Below, in pieces: positions 8,111 to 16,749 of a DNA stretch of 64,000 nucleotides. Source of the DNA: DASQZK01 sp963809925 (GTDB lineage: Bacteria; Bacteroidota; Bacteroidia; Bacteroidales; GCA-2748055); NCBI GenBank assembly GCA_963809925.1, contig CAWELH010000005.1, positions 410,790 to 474,789 of the forward strand, given 5' to 3'. Both the position numbers and the translations under genes were made by a program. Each line of letters opens with the position of its first letter. Position 1 is the stretch's first letter. The notes beneath the pieces are model-generated. The model did no database searches. It was not told the origin of the DNA and saw only the letters and a list, made by a program, of their open reading frames with translations.

Positions 8111-10558
8111 ATGATCAGAAATTATTTAAAAGTAGCTGTCAGGCAATTCGTCCGTCAAAAGAGCTATTCAGTGATAAACATCTCCGGCCTTGCAATCGGA
8201 ATGGCGGCAACCATGCTGATCCTTATTTATGTATTCTTTGAATTAGGTTTTGATCGTTTTAACAAGGATTATGAGCAGATTTACAGGGTAAACTTTCACG
8301 GCACGTTCGGAGGTGAAAGCATGGATGAAGGTATAACACCGGCTGCCCTTGCTTCATTACTAAATCAGGAATTCCCCGAAATAAAAAGTACCACCAGAAT
8401 TTTCAGTACGGAAAACAGGGCTGTAAAATATGGTGAAAATGCATATTACGAAGATCATTTTGCGTTTGCTGATTCCGGTTTTTTCAACTTTTTCACTTTC
8501 CCGTTTCTAAAAGGAGACCCAAAAACCTGTCTCACCGAACCCCATACAGTAGTTATCACGGAATCGACAGCTGCCAAATATTTTGGCAAAGATGAGCCAG
8601 TTGGCAAGGCTATCAAGATAACGAACCATTTCGGAGATCCGGGAACAAATTATGATACGGTGATTTTCACAGTGACAGCGGTCATCAGGGATATGCCGGA
8701 GCAAAGCCATTTTCATTTCGATTTTATCGGGTCAATGTCAAGTATAAGGGCTATTGCAGATAGCCCATTTCTTGTGAGTCTGAATATGTATACCTATATT
8801 AAAATCCCGGAAGAAACCGATCCTGCCGGGCTTACCGAAAAGATCAATGCCTTATATGTGGAAAGGGCAATCCCCCAGCTGAAGCAGTTTCTGGGCTTAT
8901 CTGAAGAACAGATCGCAAATTCCGGGAGCCTTATCCGTCTTGACATGACACCCCTGAAAGCTATTCATCTCAGGTCACATGGCAAATTTGAACTAGAGGA
9001 AAATGGTAATATTGAATACGTCCGTATCTTCATCAGTGTAGCCTTGCTGATCCTGCTGCTGGCCTGCATCAATTTTATCAACCTCTCGACAGCACGGGCG
9101 GTACGACGGGCCAAGGAGGTAGGTATCCGCAAAGTGGTCGGCTCTGGGAGGATGCAGCTTATCGGCCAGTTCATGGGCGAATCGTTCCTTTTCACTATCC
9201 TGTCCTATATTCTGGCTATGATCATTGTTGAGTTTTCTATTCCGGTCTTCGAAAACATTACGGGTTACAATCTTAGTGGCTTCTATCTCGATAAACCATG
9301 GTTCTGGATCTCATCAGCAGGGATCATCGTCTTCGTTGGCTTTCTTTCTGGCATCTACCCGGCAATCGTGCTTTCATCATACAAACCCATTGATGTCATC
9401 CGGGCACTGCCGAACAAGAATGGAAAAGGTTTTCTGTTCCGGAATTCACTTGTAACCTTCCAGTTCATCATCACTGCTGTGATCCTTCTGGCCGTCATCC
9501 TGATCAGCCGTCAGCTCACCTACATTCAGTCGAAGGCCCTGGGCTTCGATAAAGAAAAGATCCTTGTAATAGAGCGGACTGATCCTATTAAAACATCGGT
9601 GAAAAGTTTTATGGATGAGCTTGAAAAGCTGCCTGAAGTGGAAAAAACGAGCCTGAGCGCAGGCATGCTATGCCGTACCATGAATATAAACGGCTTTCAG
9701 TATCTCCGTGAAGGGACTCCTATGACACTCTTGTCTGCAACATTAAATGTAAACTATGATTTTGCTTCTGTACTCGGATTGAAACTGATGGAAGGCCGTT
9801 TTTTCGACAGGGACTACAACGATGATTTGAATATTGTTGTTAATGAAACAGCAGTTAAGGAGATGGGACTGAAAGACCCGGTCGGGAAATATCTCTATGT
9901 AAATAATCAGGACAGCACTGAAACACGACTTTATATCGTCGGAATATTAAAAGATTTTCATTTCGAATCGCTTCATAACAAGATCCGGCCACTCGCCATC
10001 TTTCTTGCCAAAGACTATTTCGATGGCTATATCATGGTAAGGCTAAGGGAAGGTGACCATATCAATGCGGTGAACAAGATCCGTAAAGTTTGGGGTGAAT
10101 TTACGGAAGCCAATCCGCTGGTTTACTATTTCTTTGACGATGATTTCAAAACTCTCTACGGTACGGAAGAGCATACCCGCAAGCTTATGGAGCTTTTTTC
10201 CCTACTCGCAGTGATTGTGGCCGCTCTGGGATTATATGGTCTGGTATCCTATTCTGTATCCACAAGAACGAGGGAAATTGGCATCCGTAAAACCAACGGC
10301 GCCGATATGTTCAACATTATGTCACTCATCATCCGTGACAATATCCGTCCCATCCTGTACTCCGTGCTTATCTCCTTTCCGCTGGCCTGGTTCTTTATGG
10401 ACAAGTGGTTGAGGAATTTCGCATACCGTATACCGATCAATATTTTATGGTTTGCAATGGTCCTGTTCGTGCTTTTATTCATTGGCATTGTTACCACCCT
10501 GTTTCAGGCGATGCAGGCGTCACGGATCAATCCAGCCACGGCTGTCAGAGCCGAATGA
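8111..10558 (+). CDS. FtsX/MacB-like ABC transporter permease
   Basis: An 815-aa inner-membrane protein with the duplicated architecture common in Bacteroidota: an N-terminal helix (NISGLAIGMAATMLILIYVFF), a MacB periplasmic core domain to about residue 285, three helices with FtsX signature ARAVRRAKEVGIRKVVGS, a second helix and periplasmic domain (about 445-680), and a final three-helix FtsX domain with VSTRTREIGIRKTNGA. These proteins work as mechanotransmission permeases with a separate ATPase, which is not next to this gene. Such permeases are often found beside NtrC-type two-component systems, as here across the divergent gap. The substrate is unknown. Confidence 0.92.
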   Translation: MIRNYLKVAVRQFVRQKSYSVINISGLAIGMAATMLILIYVFFELGFDRFNKDYEQIYRVNFHGTFGGESMDEGITPAALASLLNQEFPEIKSTTRIFSTENRAVKYGENAYYEDHFAFADSGFFNFFTFPFLKGDPKTCLTEPHTVVITESTAAKYFGKDEPVGKAIKITNHFGDPGTNYDTVIFTVTAVIRDMPEQSHFHFDFIGSMSSIRAIADSPFLVSLNMYTYIKIPEETDPAGLTEKINALYVERAIPQLKQFLGLSEEQIANSGSLIRLDMTPLKAIHLRSHGKFELEENGNIEYVRIFISVALLILLLACINFINLSTARAVRRAKEVGIRKVVGSGRMQLIGQFMGESFLFTILSYILAMIIVEFSIPVFENITGYNLSGFYLDKPWFWISSAGIIVFVGFLSGIYPAIVLSSYKPIDVIRALPNKNGKGFLFRNSLVTFQFIITAVILLAVILISRQLTYIQSKALGFDKEKILVIERTDPIKTSVKSFMDELEKLPEVEKTSLSAGMLCRTMNINGFQYLREGTPMTLLSATLNVNYDFASVLGLKLMEGRFFDRDYNDDLNIVVNETAVKEMGLKDPVGKYLYVNNQDSTETRLYIVGILKDFHFESLHNKIRPLAIFLAKDYFDGYIMVRLREGDHINAVNKIRKVWGEFTEANPLVYYFFDDDFKTLYGTEEHTRKLMELFSLLAVIVAALGLYGLVSYSVSTRTREIGIRKTNGADMFNIMSLIIRDNIRPILYSVLISFPLAWFFMDKWLRNFAYRIPINILWFAMVLFVLLFIGIVTTLFQAMQASRINPATAVRAE

Positions 10559-10688
10559 TCCCAATTTCAAACCGGTGCTCCAGTTAGGGCAGTAGTCCAA
10601 CCATGAAGTTAATTTTGCGGCGATCTGAAATACAAAACAATCTCCGGGATCGTGGCGTTTCCTTACATGCGTAAACGAAATCATCCCA

Positions 10689-12104
10689 ATGGAATCATTC
10701 ACTGTCAGCGGAAGTTATACCGACTTCTATGAGATCACGATGGGACAGGCATATTTTCTTAGCGGAGCAAAAGATACTCCGGCCTGTTTCGACTACTTCT
10801 TCAGAAAAATGCCCTTCAACGGAGGCTACGTCATTTTTGCCGGCTTGCAGGATGTCCTCGATATGCTCAGTGATTTCCGTTTTACGGACGATGATATCCG
10901 CTTTCTGAAAGACCAGGGACTTAACGGTAAGTATGTTGAATTCTTGCGGACATTCCGGTTTAGCGGTGATATTTATGCTTCCCGTGAGGGGGATGTTATT
11001 TTCCCGACACGTCCGGTTATCAGGGTAGAAGGAAATATTATTGAGACACAACTAGTTGAAACACTGATCCTTAACACACTGAATTACGAATCTCTTGTAG
11101 CTACCAAAGCTTCCAGGATGCGTCAGGTTGCAGGAAGCAGTATCCTGAGTGAATTTGGATTCCGAAGGTCTCAGGGCTTTGGTGGTATTCAGGCCAGCAG
11201 GGCTGCCATAATCGGCGGTTTTGACTCAACCAGCAATGTATTCGGAGCCATGATCAACGGTATCACAGCTTCCGGTACCATGGCTCATTCCTATATCCAA
11301 AGCCATGACGACGAACTCACTGCATTCCGGAAGTATGCCGCTGCCCATCCCGATACCACCACCCTCCTCGTCGACACCTATGACAGCCTCGGTTCGGGCA
11401 TCCCGAATGCCATCACTATAGCACGGGAACTTGAAGCCGCAGGACACCATCTCCAGGCCATACGACTTGATAGCGGCGATCTCGCTTACCTGGCCAAGAA
11501 AGCCCGGAAAATGCTCAATGATGCCGGCTTCAGGGAAGTAAAAATCGTGGCTTCAAACCAGCTTGATGAATACCTGATCAAAAGCCTGAGGGACCAGCGT
11601 GCACCCATCGACATCTTTGGCGTGGGTACCAGCCTTGTAACCGGCGAACCTGATGCCGCCCTCGATGGCGTTTACAAGCTGGCAGCTTCGGACGGCCAGG
11701 CACGGCTGAAAATATCAGAAAACCTCAGTAAAATTACGCTTCCGGGACAAAAGCAGGTACTTCGCCTTTTGAACAGTGATGACAATTTTTATGGCGGAGA
11801 TGTCGTCATCCTTGAAGGCGAAGAAGAACCTGAGGTTATGTATCATCCGTTTGAAGCCCATAAATCACTTCATATCAGGCACCTGAAGAAAGAACCTTTA
11901 CTGCAAAAGGTCATGGCTAACGGAAAAATTTTGCATGCCACAACTTCCCTCGCCGAAATCGCTTCCTGGTCGGCAGGCCGGCTGTCACTTTTACCCGATG
12001 AATTCAAACGATTTGACTATCCGCATGTTTATAAAATAGGAGTCAGCGAAAAACTGAAAGATCTTAAAACCTCGCTGATAGACAAATACAGGACTAACCC
12101 ATGA
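10689..12104 (+). CDS. pncB: nicotinate phosphoribosyltransferase
   Basis: A 471-aa enzyme that converts nicotinate and PRPP to nicotinate mononucleotide in the Preiss-Handler NAD-salvage route. The N-terminal TDFYEITMGQAYF is the family opening, MAHSYIQSHDDE carries the histidine that is phosphorylated during ATP-stimulated catalysis, and IRLDSGDLAYLAKKAR and FGVGTSLVTGEPDAALDGVYKL are PRPP/active-site segments. Its last four bases overlap the start of the nicotinamidase gene (ATGA), so the two steps nicotinamide to nicotinate to NaMN are translationally coupled. Confidence 0.95.
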   Translation: MESFTVSGSYTDFYEITMGQAYFLSGAKDTPACFDYFFRKMPFNGGYVIFAGLQDVLDMLSDFRFTDDDIRFLKDQGLNGKYVEFLRTFRFSGDIYASREGDVIFPTRPVIRVEGNIIETQLVETLILNTLNYESLVATKASRMRQVAGSSILSEFGFRRSQGFGGIQASRAAIIGGFDSTSNVFGAMINGITASGTMAHSYIQSHDDELTAFRKYAAAHPDTTTLLVDTYDSLGSGIPNAITIARELEAAGHHLQAIRLDSGDLAYLAKKARKMLNDAGFREVKIVASNQLDEYLIKSLRDQRAPIDIFGVGTSLVTGEPDAALDGVYKLAASDGQARLKISENLSKITLPGQKQVLRLLNSDDNFYGGDVVILEGEEEPEVMYHPFEAHKSLHIRHLKKEPLLQKVMANGKILHATTSLAEIASWSAGRLSLLPDEFKRFDYPHVYKIGVSEKLKDLKTSLIDKYRTNP

Positions 12105-12706
12105 AGGCACTCATCATGATCGACATACAGAATGATTTCCTGCCCGGCGGTTCGCTGCCGGTACCGGGAGGTGACCGGATCATCGACGTGGTGAATAAGA
12201 TATCAGGGAAATTCGACCTGGTCGTTGCAACACAGGACTGGCACCCAGTCGATCATAAGAGTTTCGCGAGCAGCCATCCCGGCCATAAAGCCGGTGACCG
12301 GATCATGGTGGGAGACATCGAACAGATCCTCTGGCCCGACCATTGCGTGCAGGGCACGAAAGGCGCCATGTTCCCGGATGGTCTCAATTTTAACATGGCG
12401 GAGGCCATATTCAGGAAGGGGATGAACACCGGGATAGACAGCTACAGCGGATTCTATGACAACGGCCATCTAAAGTCCACAGGCCTTGCGGGTTACCTCA
12501 GGGAAAAAGACGTTATTGATGTATTCTTGTGCGGACTGGCCGGGGATATCTGTGTATACTATTCAGCCCTGGATGCCGTTAAGGAAGGCTTTAAAACCTG
12601 GCTGATCGAAGATGCAACACAACCGCTCGACAAGGAAAACTTCACTCATCTAAAGAGTGTGTTAATAAAAAAAGGCTGCTCTCTCACTGAAAGCACAAAA
12701 CTGTAA
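12101..12706 (+). CDS. pncA: nicotinamidase
   Basis: A 201-aa isochorismatase-fold amidase that hydrolyses nicotinamide to nicotinate. The catalytic triad is visible as Asp8 (MIDIQNDF), Lys106 (FRKG) and Cys151 (CGLAGDICV). Asp46 and His48 (QDWHP) and His81 (WPDHCVQGT) are the likely metal ligands. It starts inside the stop of pncB and is followed by a hairpin terminator, completing a two-gene NAD-salvage operon. Confidence 0.95.
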   Translation: MKALIMIDIQNDFLPGGSLPVPGGDRIIDVVNKISGKFDLVVATQDWHPVDHKSFASSHPGHKAGDRIMVGDIEQILWPDHCVQGTKGAMFPDGLNFNMAEAIFRKGMNTGIDSYSGFYDNGHLKSTGLAGYLREKDVIDVFLCGLAGDICVYYSALDAVKEGFKTWLIEDATQPLDKENFTHLKSVLIKKGCSLTESTKL

Positions 12707-12707
12707 T

Positions 12708-12728
12708 GTAACAAACATTGTTACTTTT
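12708..12728 (+). terminator. terminator of the pncB-pncA operon
   Basis: A perfect 7-bp stem GTAACAA/TTGTTAC with an ACA loop is followed by TTTT, two bases after the pncA stop. Confidence 0.6.
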
Positions 12729-12903
12729 CCAGATAAGGTTGTCTCGTGAAGAAGAAAAATTAAATTAATCGAATCTATGACCTGTCGCCTGAATACGCAC
12801 CTGGATTAGTTCCGGGATGGTCAGCAGGAAATTACCAGGTCTCCTATGGGTTGTTACAGCGATTAATTTATCTTCAGAGGCAACCTTTTATCGTTGAGTC
12901 GTA

Positions 12904-13125
12904 TCAGGTCAATGTCTTTTTCCGTTCTTCAAACTCTTCCTTAGAAATCTCTCCACGGGCATATCTTTCACGAAGGATCTCCATGGCGTTGTCAGTTTTA
13001 TACTGCTCCGCACCTGTCCGGCGATTGATCCCTACAATAACGAGAATGACTACAATAATAATTACGAAGGCGCCCAGAAACCAGCTGCATCCCATTCCCA
13101 TGAAATGAACTCCATGATATACCAT
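12904..13125 (-). CDS. small SHOCT-domain membrane protein
   Basis: A 73-aa protein with one transmembrane helix (about residues 15-34, rich in Ile/Val) and a C-terminal SHOCT motif (AMEILRERYARGEISKEEFEERK). SHOCT is a short oligomerisation motif found at protein termini; the function of such small membrane versions is unknown. It stands alone between convergent pncA and the esterase gene. Confidence 0.85.
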   Translation of the reverse strand: MVYHGVHFMGMGCSWFLGAFVIIIVVILVIVGINRRTGAEQYKTDNAMEILRERYARGEISKEEFEERKKTLT

Positions 13126-13335
13126 GACTCAGGTTTTAAACAGTTAAAGATATAAAAAACGTTCAGAACCGTTAGAATGAAAATACCATGCCCGAGTAAG
13201 ACAGATCGTAGAAAATTTGCTATGTTCAGTGAATCAGCATTTAACACAAAAGTGTCCTGGTTCAAACAATTTCCGTGATGTGGAAATGATTCCACAAAAG
13301 ACACACAACTAGTGTTAAATTTTTACGCATACTTT

Positions 13336-14451
13336 CTATCTGAACAGCATTTGAGAATAGGCGTAAATATGGTGCCGCCAAACCTGCCATTCATGTGAAC
13401 CCGGACTTTCATACCAGGTATTTTTAACGCCATTTTCGTCGAGGCTCTCATGAAATGTCTTCACGGATTCATAGCCGTTATCGGCCTGTCCGCAGCCCAG
13501 CCACAGGAGATGATAGGTTTTATTGAACTTCTTTGGGTCACTGAAAACTCCGTTGTATGATGTCGCAGGATCTAAACGCCGTCCGCCACCGCTGAAAGCG
13601 CCTACCCAATGAAACATCTCCGGGTGGGTAAGTCCGATGGACAATGCCTGGCCGGCACCCATGGAGAGTCCGGCAATGGCGCGGCTATCAGGATTGTTAA
13701 TCGTTCGGTAACTGTTGTCTATCATGGGTATAAGCTCATTGATGACGAGTGATTCAAACGCATTGTTTCTGCCATTTGGCCGCTCCGGATTTTCTGACCC
13801 GGCCTTCGCTGCATATCCGTTGTCCATGACGATGATCATCGGTTTGACTTTGCCGGAGGCGAGCAGGTTATCCATAATTAAGTTTACCTTCCCCTGCATG
13901 GTCCAGCCCAGTTCACTTTCGCCGGCGCCATGTTGAAGGTACAGAACCGGGTACCGCTCAGCAGTATTCTTGTCATATCCCGGAGGTGTGTATACCAGGC
14001 ATTTGCGGAATGCTCCGGTAGTGGTGGAATGATACCAGTGGTAACGGACCTCCCCGTGAGGAACATCCTTTGGCAGATAAAAATCCTCATCCCCGGGTAC
14101 TTCAATCATACTGGTCCACTTTCCCCATCCAAAGTATGACGGAGCAGACGGATCGGCACCCCGGAAGCCGTCGACGCTAAGTTCATAATAATGAAGTCCC
14201 GGCCTGCACGGCATGGTAGTAACCGTCCAGTTCCCGGCGGTATCCTTTGTCATTTCATACTCTTTAGCACCCAGGGCATTTTCATCACTCAGGTTTATCA
14301 CCTTCACTTCGTTGGCGCCGGGCGCATACGCATGAAAGGTAACTCTGTGATCATCACTGATCTGTGGAGCGCTCATGATCTGAGCGTAAAGCCCGGAAAA
14401 TCCCGTGAACATCAGGGTAATAAGGGTGCAAAGAATGATTTTGTTTTTCAT
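13336..14451 (-). CDS. secreted carbohydrate esterase, CE1/esterase D-like with N-terminal CBM48/E-set domain
   Basis: A 371-aa protein with a signal peptide (cleavage after LYAQ), an E-set/CBM48-like domain (about 30-120) and an alpha/beta-hydrolase domain. The nucleophile is Ser263 in GLSMGAGQAL, the histidine is His353 in GSHEWQVWRHH, and Asp324 (GQAD) is the likely third member of the triad. In Bacteroidota this architecture removes acetyl or feruloyl groups from plant polysaccharides. It is transcribed divergently from the sulfatase gene, next to the polysaccharide utilisation genes, so it probably helps deacylate the same glycan. Exact substrate is not decidable from sequence. Confidence 0.88.
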   Translation of the reverse strand: MKNKIILCTLITLMFTGFSGLYAQIMSAPQISDDHRVTFHAYAPGANEVKVINLSDENALGAKEYEMTKDTAGNWTVTTMPCRPGLHYYELSVDGFRGADPSAPSYFGWGKWTSMIEVPGDEDFYLPKDVPHGEVRYHWYHSTTTGAFRKCLVYTPPGYDKNTAERYPVLYLQHGAGESELGWTMQGKVNLIMDNLLASGKVKPMIIVMDNGYAAKAGSENPERPNGRNNAFESLVINELIPMIDNSYRTINNPDSRAIAGLSMGAGQALSIGLTHPEMFHWVGAFSGGGRRLDPATSYNGVFSDPKKFNKTYHLLWLGCGQADNGYESVKTFHESLDENGVKNTWYESPGSHEWQVWRHHIYAYSQMLFR

Positions 14452-14700
14452 TTCCGTTGGATTGGTTGATATTAATGGTAGTTGGTGTTTCTGTAAAGCA
14501 AATTAAAGGGTTTTTGACGTCAATGTAAAATTTTTCAGTTTCAAAAAAACGTCGCATGCAACGTCCTTGCACAGAATCATTATAAAATATAAAATTCCTG
14601 GTTAAAACAACATCCCCAATCCATCCAGTTTGTTATTTTTGAGAATAGAACCGGCAATAAACCTGCCTGCCTGATATCATCTAACCAAACCTAAGCTAAA

Positions 14701-16302
14701 ATGTCCAATTCAAGACGCACATTTCTTAAAAAAGTGGCTGCCGGAGGCCTGTTTGTTTCCGCTGCACCTTCCTTTGCCGCAGAAAAAATCAATCCCCTGG
14801 AGCTTCAGCCAGAGTTCCCCGAGCAAAAGGTGAACATCAAACGGAAAATGAATGTGATCTGGATTACCTGCGACGAGATGAATACCAAGGCTATGAGCGT
14901 GTACGGCAATCCTCACACTACACTTCCGGGTGCGGAGCAGATGGCGAAGGAAGGCACAACTTTCAACCATGCTTATGTTCAGATGCCGAAAAGCGTACCT
15001 TCACGCTGCATTATGGTCACCGGTCGCTATGCCCACGTGGAAGGTCACCGGACCCTTACCGGGCGGAAGTATTACACGCCGAACAAAGATGTTCCGAAAA
15101 ACAGAGATTTTACCTTGCGGGCTGATGAACCCAATATCGTTAAACTCCTGAAGGATAATGGTTATAAGACCTGCCTGCTAGGTAAAAACCATCTTGTTGA
15201 CTGGAACCTGCACAAGGTCTGGTTCGATATGACTTCCAAATGGGATAGTCCAGAATGGAAAAACCAGCCCGACGCCTTTGATAAGACCGATGATCCGGAC
15301 CTCAGGAAAATGTACCTCATTGGTAAAACCAAGGAAGATCTTGATTACAATAAACTTCCCGACTCTTTGTGTGTTGACTGGACGAAGGAATTTCTCAATA
15401 CTTATAAAGACGAGCCTTTCTTTGCACTTGTCGATATCGGCAAACCCCATCCGCCCTATGTAGAATATACAAAAATGCCAGCATACAAGATCCCTCTTGA
15501 CAGAATCCCTGCCCCAAAAGTACAACCGCTGGATAAGGTGCCGTCGGTGGAACAGTGCAAGAGAAAGAGTTTTGATCTTGAACATGTCACCGACCTCGAA
15601 CGGAAACGCATCCGAAGAGCCTACTACACGTGCGTGGAATTTGCCGATTCAAAGGTGAAGCAGATCATCGATGAAGTGGATCGCCTGGGACTGAAAGATA
15701 ATACCCTGATCATTTACAGCGCCGACCATGGGGACTCAAACGGCGAAAGGAACTGTTATGAGAAGTGGGATACATTTTTCTATGATGAGATCACTCGTGT
15801 ACCGCTGATCATGAGATTGCCGGGTTCGCTGCCCGCAGGGAAAAAGATTGAAAACCTGGTGGAATTTGTCGATATCGTTCCAACCATCATGGAACTTATG
15901 GGGATCGACGTCCCGGTATGGGTGCAGGGAAAGTCTCTACTTCCGCTCATCGAAGGCAAAACCACCGAACACAAAGATGCTGTTTTCAGCCAGGGAGGTG
16001 TTGAGAAGGATGCCACCCTCCGGCCCGATCCGAATATTCATTCCCCGAAACAGCAGGTCGTGGTCGATTTTCCCGAAAGTATGATCCGGTCGAAAATGAT
16101 CCGTACCAAACAATATAAATATGTTTATCGTCTGGAAGGGGATCATGAGTTGTTCGACATGATAAACGATCCCGACGAACTTACTAACCTGGCTTACAAT
16201 CCCGATTACAGGGAAGTCGTCAATGAGCACATGCAGCGTATGCTGAAGTTCACCATTGAGATGGAGACGAATTATCCGATTCTTGATCATTTAATCTGTT
16301 AG
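14701..16302 (+). CDS. Tat-exported sulfatase, serine type
   Basis: A 533-aa arylsulfatase-fold enzyme. The N-terminus SNSRRTFLKKVAAGG is a twin-arginine signal. The formylglycine site reads S-V-P-S-R at residues 98-102, so the catalytic residue derives from Ser98 and not from the more common Cys; such sites are matured by the radical-SAM enzyme anSME, which should be encoded elsewhere. Metal ligands include the Asp-Glu of WITCDEMN and the Asp-His of SADHGDSNGE. The C-terminus (ELFDMINDPDELTNLA) is the family end. Located between esterase and PUL genes, it suggests that sulfated glycan is processed here. Confidence 0.92.
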   Translation: MSNSRRTFLKKVAAGGLFVSAAPSFAAEKINPLELQPEFPEQKVNIKRKMNVIWITCDEMNTKAMSVYGNPHTTLPGAEQMAKEGTTFNHAYVQMPKSVPSRCIMVTGRYAHVEGHRTLTGRKYYTPNKDVPKNRDFTLRADEPNIVKLLKDNGYKTCLLGKNHLVDWNLHKVWFDMTSKWDSPEWKNQPDAFDKTDDPDLRKMYLIGKTKEDLDYNKLPDSLCVDWTKEFLNTYKDEPFFALVDIGKPHPPYVEYTKMPAYKIPLDRIPAPKVQPLDKVPSVEQCKRKSFDLEHVTDLERKRIRRAYYTCVEFADSKVKQIIDEVDRLGLKDNTLIIYSADHGDSNGERNCYEKWDTFFYDEITRVPLIMRLPGSLPAGKKIENLVEFVDIVPTIMELMGIDVPVWVQGKSLLPLIEGKTTEHKDAVFSQGGVEKDATLRPDPNIHSPKQQVVVDFPESMIRSKMIRTKQYKYVYRLEGDHELFDMINDPDELTNLAYNPDYREVVNEHMQRMLKFTIEMETNYPILDHLIC

Positions 16303-16310
16303 GAGGGAGG

Positions 16311-16357
16311 AAGTTATGGAGTTATGAAGTGATGAAGTGATGAAGTGATGAAGAGAC
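16311..16357. repeat. GTGATGAA tandem repeat
   Basis: Four to five units of GAAGTGAT follow the sulfatase stop. The core matches the repeat at 540-627. Confidence 0.65.
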
Positions 16358-16406
16358 AGGTAGGACGGGTGAGTGAGGGTGAGAAGGTGAGAGCATGTAG
16401 TAATAT

Positions 16407-16541
16407 TTCTTCCATGCCGGAGGTTTTTAATTATAGTAGCCATGGTTACGTCCATGGTTACGATGAAGTCCTTAACCAGAGAGTGTGCGGGGGGTCTCCC
16501 CTTTCAGGGGCCGGGGGGAGCGGAGGGTAGTGAAAATGAGT
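16407..16541. repeat. 135-bp direct repeat, copy 1
   Basis: Nearly identical to 16568-16702. Each copy contains two palindromes: CCATGG-TTACGT-CCATGG and a TCCCC/GGGGC hairpin. The copies are 161 bp apart, and the short open frames that run through them are repeat artefacts. Confidence 0.85.
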
Positions 16542-16567
16542 GGTTCCGGGGTTGCCGGTAGAATCAA

Positions 16568-16702
16568 TTCTTCCATGCCGGAGGCATTAAATTATAGTAG
16601 CCATGGTTACGTCCATGGTTACGGTGAAGTCCTTAACAAGAGAGTGTGCGGGGGGTCTCCCCTTTCAGGGGCCGGGGGGAGCGGAGGGTAGTGAAAATGA
16701 GT
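16568..16702. repeat. 135-bp direct repeat, copy 2
   Basis: Second copy of the repeat at 16407-16541, differing at a handful of positions. It is followed by AAATCCCCTCGGGGGGTTTT, a hairpin that could act as a terminator between the convergent sulfatase and PHP-hydrolase genes. Confidence 0.85.
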
Positions 16703-16749
16703 AGCTAAATCCCCTCGGGGGGTTTTAGTCTGGATAATGAAAGATGATT

